Shown here: positions 12,007-24,300 of the stretch, piece by piece
Position numbering within the stretch: the stretch's first letter is position 1
Layout: every line of letters begins with the position of its first letter
Assembly: GCA_039621445.1 (NCBI GenBank)
Contig: CP154954.1
Coordinates: 70,250,670 to 70,314,669 of the forward strand
From: Euglena gracilis
Lineage: Eukaryota > Euglenida > Euglenophyceae > Euglenales
Reading direction: 5' to 3'
Length of the DNA stretch: 64,000 bases
Made by a program: the position numbers and the translations under genes
The notes under the pieces: generated by a model
What the model was told of the DNA's origin: nothing
The model's database searches: none
What the model saw: only the letters and a program-made list of their open reading frames with translations

Positions 12007-14526
12007 CAAACAAAGTGGTGAAAAAAGTTGAAGGAATCAAACGGTCTTGATCACTCACAATTTCATTCGGTAAACCCATTAAGCAAATGCATTTCTCCAA
12101 AAAAATAATTGGTAAACTTTGGGCAGTCAACCCTGACTTCTGGCATGGAATGGTTACAATGTACCCACTCAGCCTGCAGACGACAACAAAAACGTAATCG
12201 TAAATTTTGTCGTCTGTTCCTTTGCACGGTTCTAATTCCAGAAAATACATGCAGAGGGATGTAAAAATGTCAGGGGGTACGGAGAAAAAATCCATCGTAC
12301 CAGGGGGGTACCTCAGCGGGGTTTTACCGCTTAACAAATTTGACACCGTTGCGCTATTCACAAACAGCGTGAGTAAAGCTCTTTCTCGCTCAGGGTTGTA
12401 CAGTACCTGCGGCCCACCAACGAAAGAAGTTTGGGGGCCCCAGGGTGACCGTGGTTGTGATAGCACAAAATCACATCATCAAACAGGTCCTGGGGGATGC
12501 AATATCTGTAACCCGATTCATCACGAAACACCCACCGTAAAGGTTACAGATTGTAATTGTCCAGCACTTCTCCATTAAGAAGTCTGGTTACAATGGTGTC
12601 ATACACCGGATCATGACTATAATCCCATTCGCGAAAGAACAGTGGGGAAGGGGACTCCGTGCGCGTAATACGCCGGGGTCCAGACGTGCTTCCACGTCGG
12701 CGCCTTCCGCGCACTGGTGCAACCAGGAATAGCTGTGAAACGGGAAAAGAATCTAAAAAGATTATCCGCATCGTCGTTTCGACGTGCGTACTCGGCAGCT
12801 TCCTGACCTCCATAAAAAGTCGCGTCTCCCTGATCCGGGTTCCCAAGGTAATACCAAGTGGCCCGACTGAGCGGATCCACTACTTTCTGTGTGTGACCAG
12901 GGGTATAAATAACCACAAGGTTGAATTGACTCAAGACATCATGCCATCTGCATCGCCTTCCGACCGATGACATGGCCTTGTTCAAATCCTCGGTGTACCA
13001 GTGTTGGAGACTCTCATGATCGGTCTTGACGAGGATCTGGACGAGGCTGCTGGCGACCCAGCTGCGAAGTTTCTGGAGTATAAGCACGATTGTGTAGGTT
13101 TCCTTCTCGCGGATACTCCACTTGACTTGACCGTTGCCGTCGTCACCCTGTAGCTTTCGACTGAAGAAAGCCACGGGCCGGAGTTCATTCGCCGCGTTTT
13201 GCTGGCTATGAACCACACCAACAGCGTAATCGCTGCTGTCGACTTCCAGCACATATGGTTTGTACAGGTGCGCGATTTCGAGGACAACATTCTCCAAAAG
13301 CAAAAACTCGATTTTCTCAAGAGCCTCGCGCATTTGGTCATCCCAAATGACTTTGGCATTGTCGACAGCCTGGTTTTTCAGCTGTTTGTGTGAGGGGCAG
13401 CGCAATTTTCGCGAAGTCCCTCATATATATCGCGTAGAATTGGGCTAATCCGAAATATCCTTTGAGGTGAGTAGTCGATTTGATTACCTCAGGGGTCCAT
13501 TGCTTAATGGCTTCTAGTTTGCTCGGAGCGGCTTCCCGCTGTCCATTGCTGAGCATATGGCCGCAAAATTTTATAAGCTCGCGAAACAGATCCATTTTCG
13601 CGCCTTTTGCGAAAAGGACATGTTTTTGGAAAGCGGTTAATACCGCACAAACATGGTGGAAGTGTGTGACGAGGATATCCTCGCTCGACTTTGCAGATGG
13701 TGGTGGTGTTCCCACCAGCATATCATCAATGTATACAATGACAAACAGTAAATCGCGTAAAACCCATTGAATCGTGCGTTGAAACATGACTGGGCCATTC
13801 TTAACACACATGGGGAGTGCCGTTCATTGGTACACACCCTTGGATGTCACGAATGCCGTGTATGGTTGGGAGTCATGGTGCAAGTGCATTTCGTGAAAAC
13901 TGTCCTCCAGATCGAAAATTGACCACAACCAGTTTTCCGATTGTTTGGTGATCAAATCCTCGATCAGGGGGAGTGGGAAGGGATCATCCCTTGTCTGGGA
14001 GTTCAGGTACCGGTAATATAACACCAGTCTCCATTTCTTCTGACCTGAGGTGTCTGCGGGTTTAGGAACAACAAATGCCTGGGATGTCCACTCGCTTTTC
14101 GAGGGTACAATCCACTTGCGCTGAATAAGCTTCTCAATCATTTCATTGAGAGCTTGTTCGCGTTCTCCCGAACAACGAAAAAATTTCCGGTGCATTGGTT
14201 TAGCTCCTACCTTAAGATCAATCTTACAAAAACCGAACGGACCGCGTATCGTGGGGTCGATGCTGCACTCTTATACTGGATTTTCCAGCACATCGTAGAA
14301 TTCGCAGGTAATCCGCGAACAGAATTCAGCAGACTTAGGATGCTGACCGGCACTCTCGACGACTGCGGAAGCCGCCAGGGTATCCCTGGGGCTACCGAGC
14401 TTCCTCGGCACCGTGAATTCGGACATTCCGAATGCATCGAAGAAACATACGCGAAAAATGATTTCTTGTAAGGGTGTTAATATTTTACCACAAAAGTCTT
14501 AAAAAATACGTACATTAGTGGGTAAA
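12007..14526 (-). pseudogene. pol: Element C pol, downstream part: RT, RNase H and truncated integrase
   Basis: Continues the pol interrupted by E2. It contains the reverse-transcriptase core (about 14,195-13,500; the active site reads YIDDML at about 13,730), RNase H with DSSDYAVG (about 13,245) and TDHESL (about 13,020), the Zn/HHCC region (about 12,500-12,370) and the integrase core up to SDQD (about 12,050). It stops there; the catalytic Glu and chromodomain are absent. The frame shifts several times (near 13,815, 13,360-13,400 and 12,600). Residue conservation with E2 is high in RT and RNase H, so this is an ordinary decayed copy. Confidence 0.88.
14522..14526. repeat. Target-site duplication GTAAA, left copy
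   Basis: GTAAA directly abuts the E2 3' LTR end; the same five bases abut the 5' LTR at 28,572-28,576. Removing E2 and one copy restores element C pol. Five bases is normal for Ty3/gypsy integrases. Confidence 0.88.
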
Positions 14527-14835
14527 AGTGTACGTCTGATTCCCAATTCCCAATTCCCAAAAAGCCTTCGCTTTCGCCTTGGCGCACCTACTTGGGAACT
14601 AAAAATCAGAGTAACAGTAAAAACCCTTTTCCCACTTCCCAAGAAGCAAAGCACGGAGCAATGCAGGGAGGACGGACTGGAAATCCAAGTCCGGTCCAAG
14701 GAAAAGGAAGGAAAAGGTATAAGAAGAATACCACCTGTGGAGAGAGAAGGGGCACCCATTAGGAGATCCTAATAGGATCTGCTTCCATCCTAACTTCCTC
14801 AACGGAAGGGGACAGAAGCATACGCCTGGTACACA
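14527..14835 (-). repeat. 3' LTR of E2 (309 bp)
   Basis: Sense sequence starts TGTGTACC after the purine tract and ends GTACACT. It is identical to the 5' LTR apart from one G in a homopolymer. The 17-bp palindrome, the CACAG/GTGGTATT core, the CTTATACC stretch and the GGCGAAAGCGAAGGC block are all present. GTAAA flanks it. Confidence 0.95.
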
Positions 14836-15659
14836 TCCCCCTCCCAGGGCTATGCCCGATTTCCCCTTTGGACCAGGCATTCTGGCCACAGGGATTTCGG
14901 ACACAGACCTGGTCTGTGGGAGGTGCACCCTGGCGCATCCACAGGGGCCCTTTCCGTCGCACAGGGGTCCACTCAAAGGGGGGGGGGCGGAAAGGAGGGG
15001 ACCCAAAAGCCCAAAACGCGCAAAATGGTTTCACCTATTTTGCGGTGGCTTATGGGTGTATAGTATATTATAGCCCATTGGGGAAAATGGGGCTGGCAGG
15101 TTTCCTTGCCAAGCAAACCCATCCACCCAGTTTGGGTGTGCCAAAGGCACTTGGGGTTGGGTCCATGGGCATTCCAGGAAAACCCATGGGGAGGGTGTGG
15201 AAGGAGGGGGCCTCTGACCAGTCAAACCTGGGCAGGGCGCATGGCCAGTCAAACCTGACCACGCAAAAGGAAATCCTACTCTACAAAACCAACTGCCGGC
15301 GACAGCATTTGCCCCGGGGGGAAAGTAGAGAGGAGTGGGGGGTTGGCTTAGGCCAGAAAAGTTGTGCTGTCTGGCAGCCTTAAGGCCTCAAACGGCCGAA
15401 AAGAAAAGAAGGGGGAAAGGAAAATAGGCCGTCGGCCCTGTGCGCTGCGTGTCGCACGCCCGCGAGAGGGGAGAGGGGAGAGGGGTGTGCATGCATGCGC
15501 ACGGAATCCTGCACATGGCAGCATCCCGGTGGGAACTTACTAGCGGCGAATACCGCAAAGTGTCTTCGAAGGGGCTGTTCGGGCGAATACCCAAACAGGG
15601 TGTCAGGCGAATACCTGACGAGGGTGCTGAGAGACGCCGCATTGGCGCTGACAGACACC
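14836..15659 (-). other. 3' UTR and polypurine tract of E2
   Basis: About 820 bp from the ORF3 stop to the LTR. The sense-strand purine run GGGAGGGGGA (14,836-14,845) abuts the LTR. On the plus strand there are hairpins with a CGAATA loop (TATTCG in sense): 15,543-15,556 GCGG/CCGC, about 15,581-15,592 GGG/CCC, and 15,602-15,619 GTCAGG/CCTGAC. Same layout as E1 and D. Confidence 0.82.
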
Positions 15660-18600
15660 TTACCTGCCTTTATCGGCTGGACGTTCGCGGACCTCACGCC
15701 AGTAGTCGTGCTGAGGGTCCCCTAATGGGTCCTCAACCAACCCCAGTTGGCGTGGGGAACGCGGTGGAGCTGATTCACTCCGAATGGTGTTGAGCTCCGG
15801 ATCGTTGACATCAAAGGAAGGGGTCTCCCAGTCCTTGATCCAATTATCCGGCAGCTTCTCCCTGGTACGTTCAGCATGATGCTGAAGATACCGTTGGAGT
15901 TGCTCCCAGAAAATTCTGGGCAGCATCACCGGCCAGATGATGTAATTCATCCGGGGGTGATTCGCAGGCACCTGCGGGGGCATCCCCGGGGTCTGCTTGA
16001 AGTTGATGTCATACATCCACCTCGCTGTCCGAGCTCTTGCGGTATGGGGCCGTAATACAGCCGCCAACCAACCTCTGAAGTCCACCAAATCGTGTTCTTC
16101 AGGAGGCCACAGTGGCAAGGCGTATCCGCCATGCTGACGCTTGGAGAACAGGGGGTAAACCTGTGTCTCCCAGTCGCCATCAGTCCAGAGGTAAGGCATT
16201 CTTACCTTGGCGTGTTCCTCGACGGCGAGGCGCATTGCCCCAGCGTCGATCTGGAACTCACGGGCCATTCCCGTGTGGCGGTAGCTTTCTACCTTTCGGA
16301 AGTCGGAGTGCTTCAGGCGGCCTTCCACCTGCTTGTACTCCTTCTTCCACTTCTCCAGTGTCTCCCAGTGCTGGGGGACAATGGTGGTGACTGCTCCATC
16401 AGCAGTCTGCACGAACTTGCCTCCTATACAGTTGATGCACAAGGCAGGGATATCCCTGTCGTGAGCATTCTCACTGTAGGAGTAGTTCAAGCTGTGCTTC
16501 CAGGCATTCAGGCACTCGCCACATACGAGCGCCACACAGTTCGGCACATATGCCCTGTGATGGAACCACGAGGATTGCACCTGCCGCTTGCACACATGCA
16601 CAAGCGGTTGGTTGTGCCGCACATGGTGGCACACGGTGCACGTCCAGGCAAAGGACGTGCCGTGTTGGAAATCCAACACGCAGTCCTCACCAAAGTACTG
16701 TGCCAGTACTCTGGGTGAGCGCCTGTTCCAGAATGTCCAGGTATGTTCCGGGGCATAGTGGAAAGGTTCTCCTCGGACGAAGAGGGGCTGAATCCATCGA
16801 TTCAGTGACCCTTTCTGGTGCCTAATAGCAGCCAGTTTCTTCGTCCTCTCTTCCACGGTGCCTAGTCTGGTCAGGATATCCTGGGTCCAGAGCTGGGCAT
16901 CCGCAGACACAGGAGGTGAAGCAGGTTCATCCTGCTCCTCATCCGTCGATCCGGCGGAAGATTGGGCCTGTCGACCACGAGCCTTACCTTTCGGTTTGCT
17001 CTGGCCGTACCCGGACGATGCAACGGCCGAATAGTCGTGCATTGTCGTAGGGCCTTTCGGCTGTCCGCCAGTCTGACCTCCAGCGCCACCTTTCGGTGGT
17101 GGTTTCCCATCACCGCCTTTGGAAGGGGGCTTACAGGGTGCAGCACCCGGTTTGCCTCCTTTCGGCTTCGCACTCCCGGAATCAGGAGGTGACGCCTGCG
17201 GCTTACTCCTGGTATCAGGAGCCGATGGTGCCGGAGTAGACGTTTGCCGTCTGGGCTAAGCGGGCATACTGACCGCTGGGTCGCGCATGACGCTCCGAGG
17301 GGTCGGCAAACGTTCCTGGGGTTGTTCAGCCGGCCGTCGCCGAGCAGGTTCATCCTGTCCGACGAGGCGTGGCACTGTGGTCGTCACCGGAATCGGTGTT
17401 TCCACAGGCGCTGGCGCTCCGAGAAACTCTGCCATTGTCCTCGGGACTGCAGGGACCCTGCGCGGTGTCGGTGGTCGTGGGGGTATCTCCTCCACTTCCA
17501 TTTCGACATCCGGTCTAGGAGGTTGATCCTCCACAACCGCTGGCGCAGGTGCTACGGGAGGTTGATCCTCCGCTGTAGCTGGTGCGACAGATGGCTCTGT
17601 CGGCTGGGGTTCATCCCCTGAAGATGGTTGCACTGCTGCCGGAGATGGGGGTGCGGGGACACCGACATCTGGTGTCTCCACGACCTCAGCGGCGGAGCTT
17701 GATGCTACACCTCCACCTCGTGGCGTTAGTACAGCAGCCACGGCAGTAATGCCAGTGACCACGGCGCCGAGCACACGGCCTCCTAATGAGGTGCGTGCTG
17801 CGGGGCTGGTAGGTTCTTCGAGGATATCCTCGACGACCATACCAGTCATCTCGGCTGGAGGCTCAGCCGTTGGAACAGGCGTAGCAGCCACAGGTATATC
17901 CCCTGCGGGTGCTTCGTCTGGCCTAGGCTGTGCCGGAGCATGCAGAGCAGCGTAGAGGATATCCTCCACGTTCTCACCTTCCTCCTCAGGAAGTTCCTGG
18001 TCTCCACCTACCGGTGGACAGACGGGAGCCGTCGCGGGGGCCGGGGAAACCGATCTTTCCCCTGCCGCTCGCAGGGCAGAGACGAATGATACAGCCGTTC
18101 CTGTCGGAGACGGCGGCGCTGCCTCCAGTATGGTGACGGAGGGGCTGCGGTCGCGTTCCTCCCGCCGCGGAATCGCGGTGGTGGAAGCGACTGACGCCTC
18201 CCGTCTCCTTCGCGCCAGAGGTTCATCCTCTGGGGCGATGAAGGCGCGCAGATCCTCGGGCGAACGAGGATCGTCAGGGTGCCATCGGCATCCCTGGGCA
18301 TCCGCCAGCCTGTAAAAGGCCAGCGTACTGCTACTGGCGCTGTTGGGCCAGGGTGGCGGCCATGATGGCTGCACCCAAGCGTTTGCAGGCCTGTTCGGGC
18401 CCAGGAAGCCGCGATAACGCGTGTCTTCCCAGACCTCGAAAAACCCGTCCTCGAACTCCTGCACGCATGCCAGAATCGGCATACCCAGGTCGAGGATGGC
18501 CTTCGGGTGATTCATCAGCTGGAGGAATACCTCCCTGTCGAGGGTACCGCCAAACTGTCGCCTCAAATGTTCCTCCAGGTCTATCCCGGCGAGGTGCCAG

Positions 18601-21178
18601 TTGGGGCGCAGGTCGGCGATAACCCGACGACGACGAGGTCCCTCAACGGGGTCGCCGTAGTCTGGTGGCAAGCTTTCCATACCAGGCCTATCGTCCTGGG
18701 GGTCACGGAGATGTATATACACCTCCATGACGTAGGTGGTCCAGGCTCGCCACCAGAACTGTTGCAGCATAAAAATACGCTGCTTATGGACGCGGCGACT
18801 TTTGCCCTGGACATCCGGGGCGTCGCGGCACACATGCATAAGCATGCGGCGTCCCATCTCCAGGCCCGGGTTATCCCGAGGCGGTGGAGGACTTCCGCGC
18901 ACGCCGAATCCCCAGAAGTCGACAGGAAATTCCTGCCGGCAATACTTACAACAGAGGTCATACCTCTGTGGGTAAGCCAGGGAAACGCGCTTAACGCGGA
19001 AGGTGGAGCCGTAATGGCTCACCAGCCACACCTGGAGGTTGTTGCACCACAACACCTCGATCAGGCGTTCGATGTCGGGGTTCAGTGGGTAGTATTTCCA
19101 CTGCACACCGAGGGGCCCGACTGTGTGAATACAGTCGAAGATTGCCTTCAGCCTTCGGGCCAACACATGCTGGTCCCGAAATCCTAACTGGTGCAGGTAA
19201 CTGCGGCCAGTGGAGTCGCTGAAGAGACCCCAGTTCTGGCAGGGGTATCCCAGCCAAAACCAGAGTTCCCAGAAACCCGGCTGGGCATCCAGCAAGGGTC
19301 TGCCACCTTCACCTTCGAAGGCGTACAGGTCAATTCCGTAATGGAATTGTCTGACTCTGTTCTCGGTGTGGTGTAATACCACCTCGATGACTGCCTCCGG
19401 AGGGGTGACGGGGCGGTTTCCTGCAACATGGTAATCATGCTGCATTCGCCAGCCTTCGTCCTCCAGCTCCTCCTTGAACCTGAGCATTTGCTCAAAGTCC
19501 GAGAGGACTTCTGCTGGTTCTTCCTCCTCCTCACGGGCTGTACCCTTACCCTTGCCCTCACCCTTACCTTTGCCGGCCACGCCTTTGCCTTCTCCCTTGC
19601 CTTTGCCCTCAGCCTTACCTTTGTCCTTCCCTGTCTGGCGAATACCAGAGGGTCGGGCGCTCGGTGCGGCAGGAGTCGGTTCGGTACCTTCCCATTCCAT
19701 CTCTGGGGAGGGACCTTGCCGTTCCGCTGCACGTCGCGGTGACGGCGTGGTTGGGCGCTGGCTAGGAGCCTGGCGTGGGCTTGGGTTCGGCGCAGGGGTG
19801 CGCGGCTCCTTCCATACCGGAGGGATCGGCGGTGGCATTGCGGCAACAGGACGGCTCATCGCTGCCTGTGCCACTGCCGGTGGTTGCCCGACCAGGGTAT
19901 CCTGGCTGGCTTCCACCTGCATTGCCGCACCGCCTTCCGCGTCCCGTGGGCTGGGTCGCCTGGGCTGTGGGGTAAGGTTCTCCGTAACCCTATCGCGCTT
20001 CAGGGTGGCAGGTAATCCTGCCGCTCCTGCCGGGGGCTCACCGGGTAATACCGGGGTCGCCACCCGCAGCTGCGGCTGGTACGGATGGTAGGGGGTGTAT
20101 CCACGACCCTGAAGGGCAGCCAGAGAGGCGTAATACCTCGTCCGGTGCTCTTCAGACGCGAATACTGGCTCCTGCAGGAAGTGCCGAGCAAGTTCATCCT
20201 GCTCGGTTCCCGGAGGTGCCATATGATAGTAGGGAGCCTCCTGCCGACGGGGGACATCCCCAGTCTGGACAGGGGCTGCACTGGGCGGTCGGGCTGCCTC
20301 ACGGTGGGGAGGTTCATCCTCCACCACTATGGGCTCCTCCTGCCTCCGTGGCTCAACGCCAGGGGCAGGGGCGACCGATGATGCTTGTGGCATCCAGTGC
20401 ATGAACATGTGTTGGACGTATGCCTCAGGGGCACGTCCGACTGTCTGGCTGGGAGCACGCGTGCGCCGCGCGAGTAATCCGAGTGCGTCGCGTACCGCGA
20501 GACAAATTGCTCCGCTGGCGGCTCGCGCGGCCACATTCGCTGCGGCGAGGGCGGGCGAGCAAAAATTCTCGTCATCCCAGGTGGGACATGCACAGCCTCA
20601 CCTACCGGTGGGGGCGTGTGCTCACGCATATGCACGGTGTGGGATCCCACCGGCGTCTGCGTTTGCAGCATGGGCGGCACATACACGCCCAGGTCCATCA
20701 TGGTCTCGCCGGGTTCGAAGCCGGAATCGGCTGCGGACGAGAAATACCGTCTTCCCGTCATCAGGGCTTGACCGCAGGGACACCACTGAGCCACAGGGGT
20801 GTTGGCTACCACCAACAGCTGAGCACAGTATGCATCCCAAAGGGCTTGCATAAAGGGCTCCGTTGGGGGGTGTGCGCACATACGCATCGCCCGCTCCAAC
20901 GTCTCCGTAGTGCGGAAGATCATCTCTCCCGCATACGGGGGCAGGCGCGATCTGCGCTGCACTGGTGGCTGAGGTGCCGGCTGCTGGACGGCAGATGGAT
21001 CTGGTACCGCATATGCGGACCGGCTGCTGGTAGCCGCGGCGAATACCGGGGCTGAAACCCTCTCAGCATGTGGGGCACCCGGAATCGGGGCCTCAGCATA
21101 CTGAGGGTACTGAGGGTATGGCGCGCCAGAAGGCTGCGGCCATGGTGGACCTGGTCCAGGTCCGCGCCCAGGCAGCAT
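15660..21178 (-). pseudogene. ORF3 of E2: unknown ~1,839-codon ORF with two lesions
   Basis: The start ATG at 21,176-21,178 lies about 195 bp downstream of pol, with the same opening as E1 (MLPGRGPGPGPP). The frame is lost at about 20,427-20,430, where a C run has four Cs (five in E1). It then stays open to TAG at 17,256-17,258 (TCG in E1) and reopens in the same frame to 15,660. Domain order is as in E1: disordered Pro-rich, GKGEGKG tract (about 19,540-19,640), Trp-rich domain with CCKYC (about 18,950), disordered acidic stretch, and a C-terminal Cys/His domain with CTVCHH, HVCKR, CGEC and CINC (about 16,640-16,420). The lesions differ from those in E1, so the ancestral ORF was continuous. 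Product and function are unknown; a nucleic-acid-binding or particle protein is possible given the Lys-rich and Cys/His parts, but that is inference. Confidence 0.82.
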
Positions 21179-21373
21179 GATGCTACCCGAACGACGACGA
21201 CAACTAAGGATAACCTTGTTGTCAGTCGATTTGAGTGCGAGAGCACTGAAAAAGCAAGGCTTCTATCTTAATCAAAACTCTGCGAGAAAGATAGAGAAAT
21301 AATGAAGTGCAGGGGGGGGTATAAACGCGAAACATTCACATAAAACACACGCATTCTCCAAAACGAAATCGTT

Positions 21374-24300
21374 TCAGAAAGTGTTTATGTTTATGTCTAT
21401 GTTATTGCGCTTGTTCCACAGCTTCCAATCCTGTTGGACATATCCAACAAAACTGGATGCTGGCTCCCAAGTGTCCTCCTCTGGCCCATACCCTTTCCAG
21501 CGAACTTTCCAGTAGTGCACACCCCTGTCGACCTTGTGGTCTATTATCTTATCGACCACAAAGTCGTCCGTTTCAGGTAATCTGGAACGGGGCTTGAAAT
21601 ATAGGCAGGGGATAGCTTTTCCGTCTGGGGGGCTTAGGTACGGTTTGAAGTCGTCCATATGGACGTCCTCAATCCCGTTGGGCAAGGCAACTTTATATCG
21701 CCCGCTACTACCTAACCTCTCCAAAATTTCGCATGGGCCGAGCCAAAGAGGATCTAGCTTGGAAGATTGCATGCGGGTGCGGTTATTCCGTACCCACACG
21801 CGGTCACCTGGACTATACACAGGTGTGTTGAAGTTTTGTAAAAACGATTTCCGTTTGTTGGAATGAATTTCTGTGATACGTGATTGGACTGCAGAGCGGA
21901 GTGATTCCACTTCTGCAAACCACGTTTCACAGCTGACGCTACTTCGGGCGGGTCTCTCCGAGGGGATATCCCCTATGGCCGGAGGGTCTCGTCCGAAAAC
22001 AATTTTGTACGGTGAGTGTGGTAATACCAACCCTGGCAAGGTATTGATGTAAAATAAACACCAATGAAGAACGGATAACCAATTCTTACCCGAGTCAGCC
22101 AGTGAAAGGCGAAGCATATTGACAACGGATTTCACGGCTGCCTCGGCTCTACCATTGCCTTTCGGGCGGTATATAATGGAAAAATGCTGCTCAATGCCGA
22201 GTAAACCGCACAAAGTTGTGAAAAACCGCGAAGAGATCAAGTGATCTTGATCACTCACGATTTCGTTCGGTAAACCCATTAAGCAGATGCATTTCTCCAG
22301 GAATATGGATGCCAAAATTTGGGCTGTCAACCCTGCTTTCCGGCATGGAATGGCTACTATGTACCCACTCAGCCGACAGACGACAACAAGAACGTAATCG
22401 TAAATTTTGTCATCTGATCCTTTGCAAGGTTCAAGTTCGAGAAAATCCATGCAGAGGGACGTAAAAATGTCAGGTGGTACGGGGAAAAAGTCCATCGTAC
22501 CAGGGGGGGTACCTCTGCGCGGTTTCACAGCCTGACAAATTTGGCACCGTTGCGAAATTCGCAAACAGCGCGAATATAATTCTTTTTCACTCAGGGTTGT
22601 GCAATATCTGCGACCCACTAGTGAAAGAAGTTTGGGGGCCCCAGGGTGACCATGGTTGTGATAGCTCAAAATCACATCATCAACCAGGTCTTGGGGTATA
22701 CAATATTTATAACCAGAATCATTCCGGAAAATAAGCCGCAATGGTGATAGAGAGTAATTCTCTATGGATTCACCATTACGAAGTCTATTCACAATGGTAC
22801 TATATACCGGGTCACGCGAATAATCCCATTCGCGGAAAAATAGGGGGGTAGGAGTTTCCGTACGCGTAATGCGACGGGGTCCGGCAGTGCGTCCACGCCG
22901 GCGCCTTCCACGCAATGGTGAAATGGCGATGCTACGATACACCCGGGAAACCGGTAGTGAATCGAGCAAGTTGTCCGCAGCGTCGGATCGACGTGCGAAC
23001 TGGTCAGCCTCATGGCTGCCATGAAAAGTCGCATCACCCTCATCCGGGTTCCCAGGATAATACCAGGGGGCTCGGCTGAGAGGATCCGCAACTTTTTGCG
23101 TATGACCTGGGGTATAAACTACCACCAGGTTAAACTGGCTCAAGAACTCATGCCATCGGCATCTTCTGCCCACTGATGACATGGCCTTGTTCAGGTCCTC
23201 GGTATACCAGTGTTGAAGGCTCTCATGATCCGTCAACACCAGTATCTGGACCAGGCTGCTGGCTATCCAGCTGCGGAACTTCTGGAGAATTAGCACAATG
23301 GCATATGTCTCCTTTTCGCGAATGCTCCATTTAACCTGTCCTTTCCCGTTGTCGCCCTGTAGCTTCCTGCTGAAGAAAGCCACAGGTCGGAGTTCCTTCG
23401 CCGCATTATGCTGGCTAAGAACCCCGCCAACAGCGTAATCGCTGCTGTCGACCTCCAGGACATACGGTTTGTATGGATCCGCGATATCGAGAACCACGTT
23501 CTCGAGGAGCAAGTCCTTGATTTTATTCAAGGCCTCGCGCATTTGGTCATCCCAAATGACTTTTGCGTTATCGGGTGTCCGATTTTTGAGTTGTCGGGTT
23601 AGGGGTACCGCGATTTTCGCGAAATCTTTCATGTAAATCGCGTAGTATTGGGCTAATCCCAAAAATCCCTTTAAATGCGTTAAGGTCTTAATGACCTCAG
23701 GAGTCCATTTCTTAATGGCCTCCATCTTACTGGGTGCGGCTTTACGCTGCCCGTTGCTCAGAATGTGCCCGCAAAACTTAATAATTTTGCGAAACAGGTG
23801 CATTTTGGAACCCTTCACAAAAAGCACATGCTTTTGGAACGCGGATAATACCGCGCGCACATCGCGGTAATGCGGGTCGAGGATATCCTCGCCCGATTTC
23901 GCGGATGGCGGTTGGGTTCCCACCAGTACATCATCGATGTACACCAGAGCAAACGGTAAATCGCGCAAAACCCATTGGATCATGCGTTGAAACATGGCTG
24001 GGCCATTCTTAACACCCATGGGGAGTACCGTCCATTGGTACACACCCTTGGATGTCACGAATGCCGTGTACGGTTGCGAATCAGGATGCAAATGCATCTG
24101 ATGGAAACCGTCTTCCAGATCAAAGATTGACCACAACCGGTTATCCGATTGTTTGGTGATCAAATCCTCGATCAGCGGTAACGGGAAGGGGTCATCCTTC
24201 GTTTGGGAGTTCAGGTACCGGTAATCCAGCACTAGTCTCCACTTCTTCTGACCAGACTGGTCAGCGGGTTTGGGCACCACAAAAGCTTGTGATGTCCACT

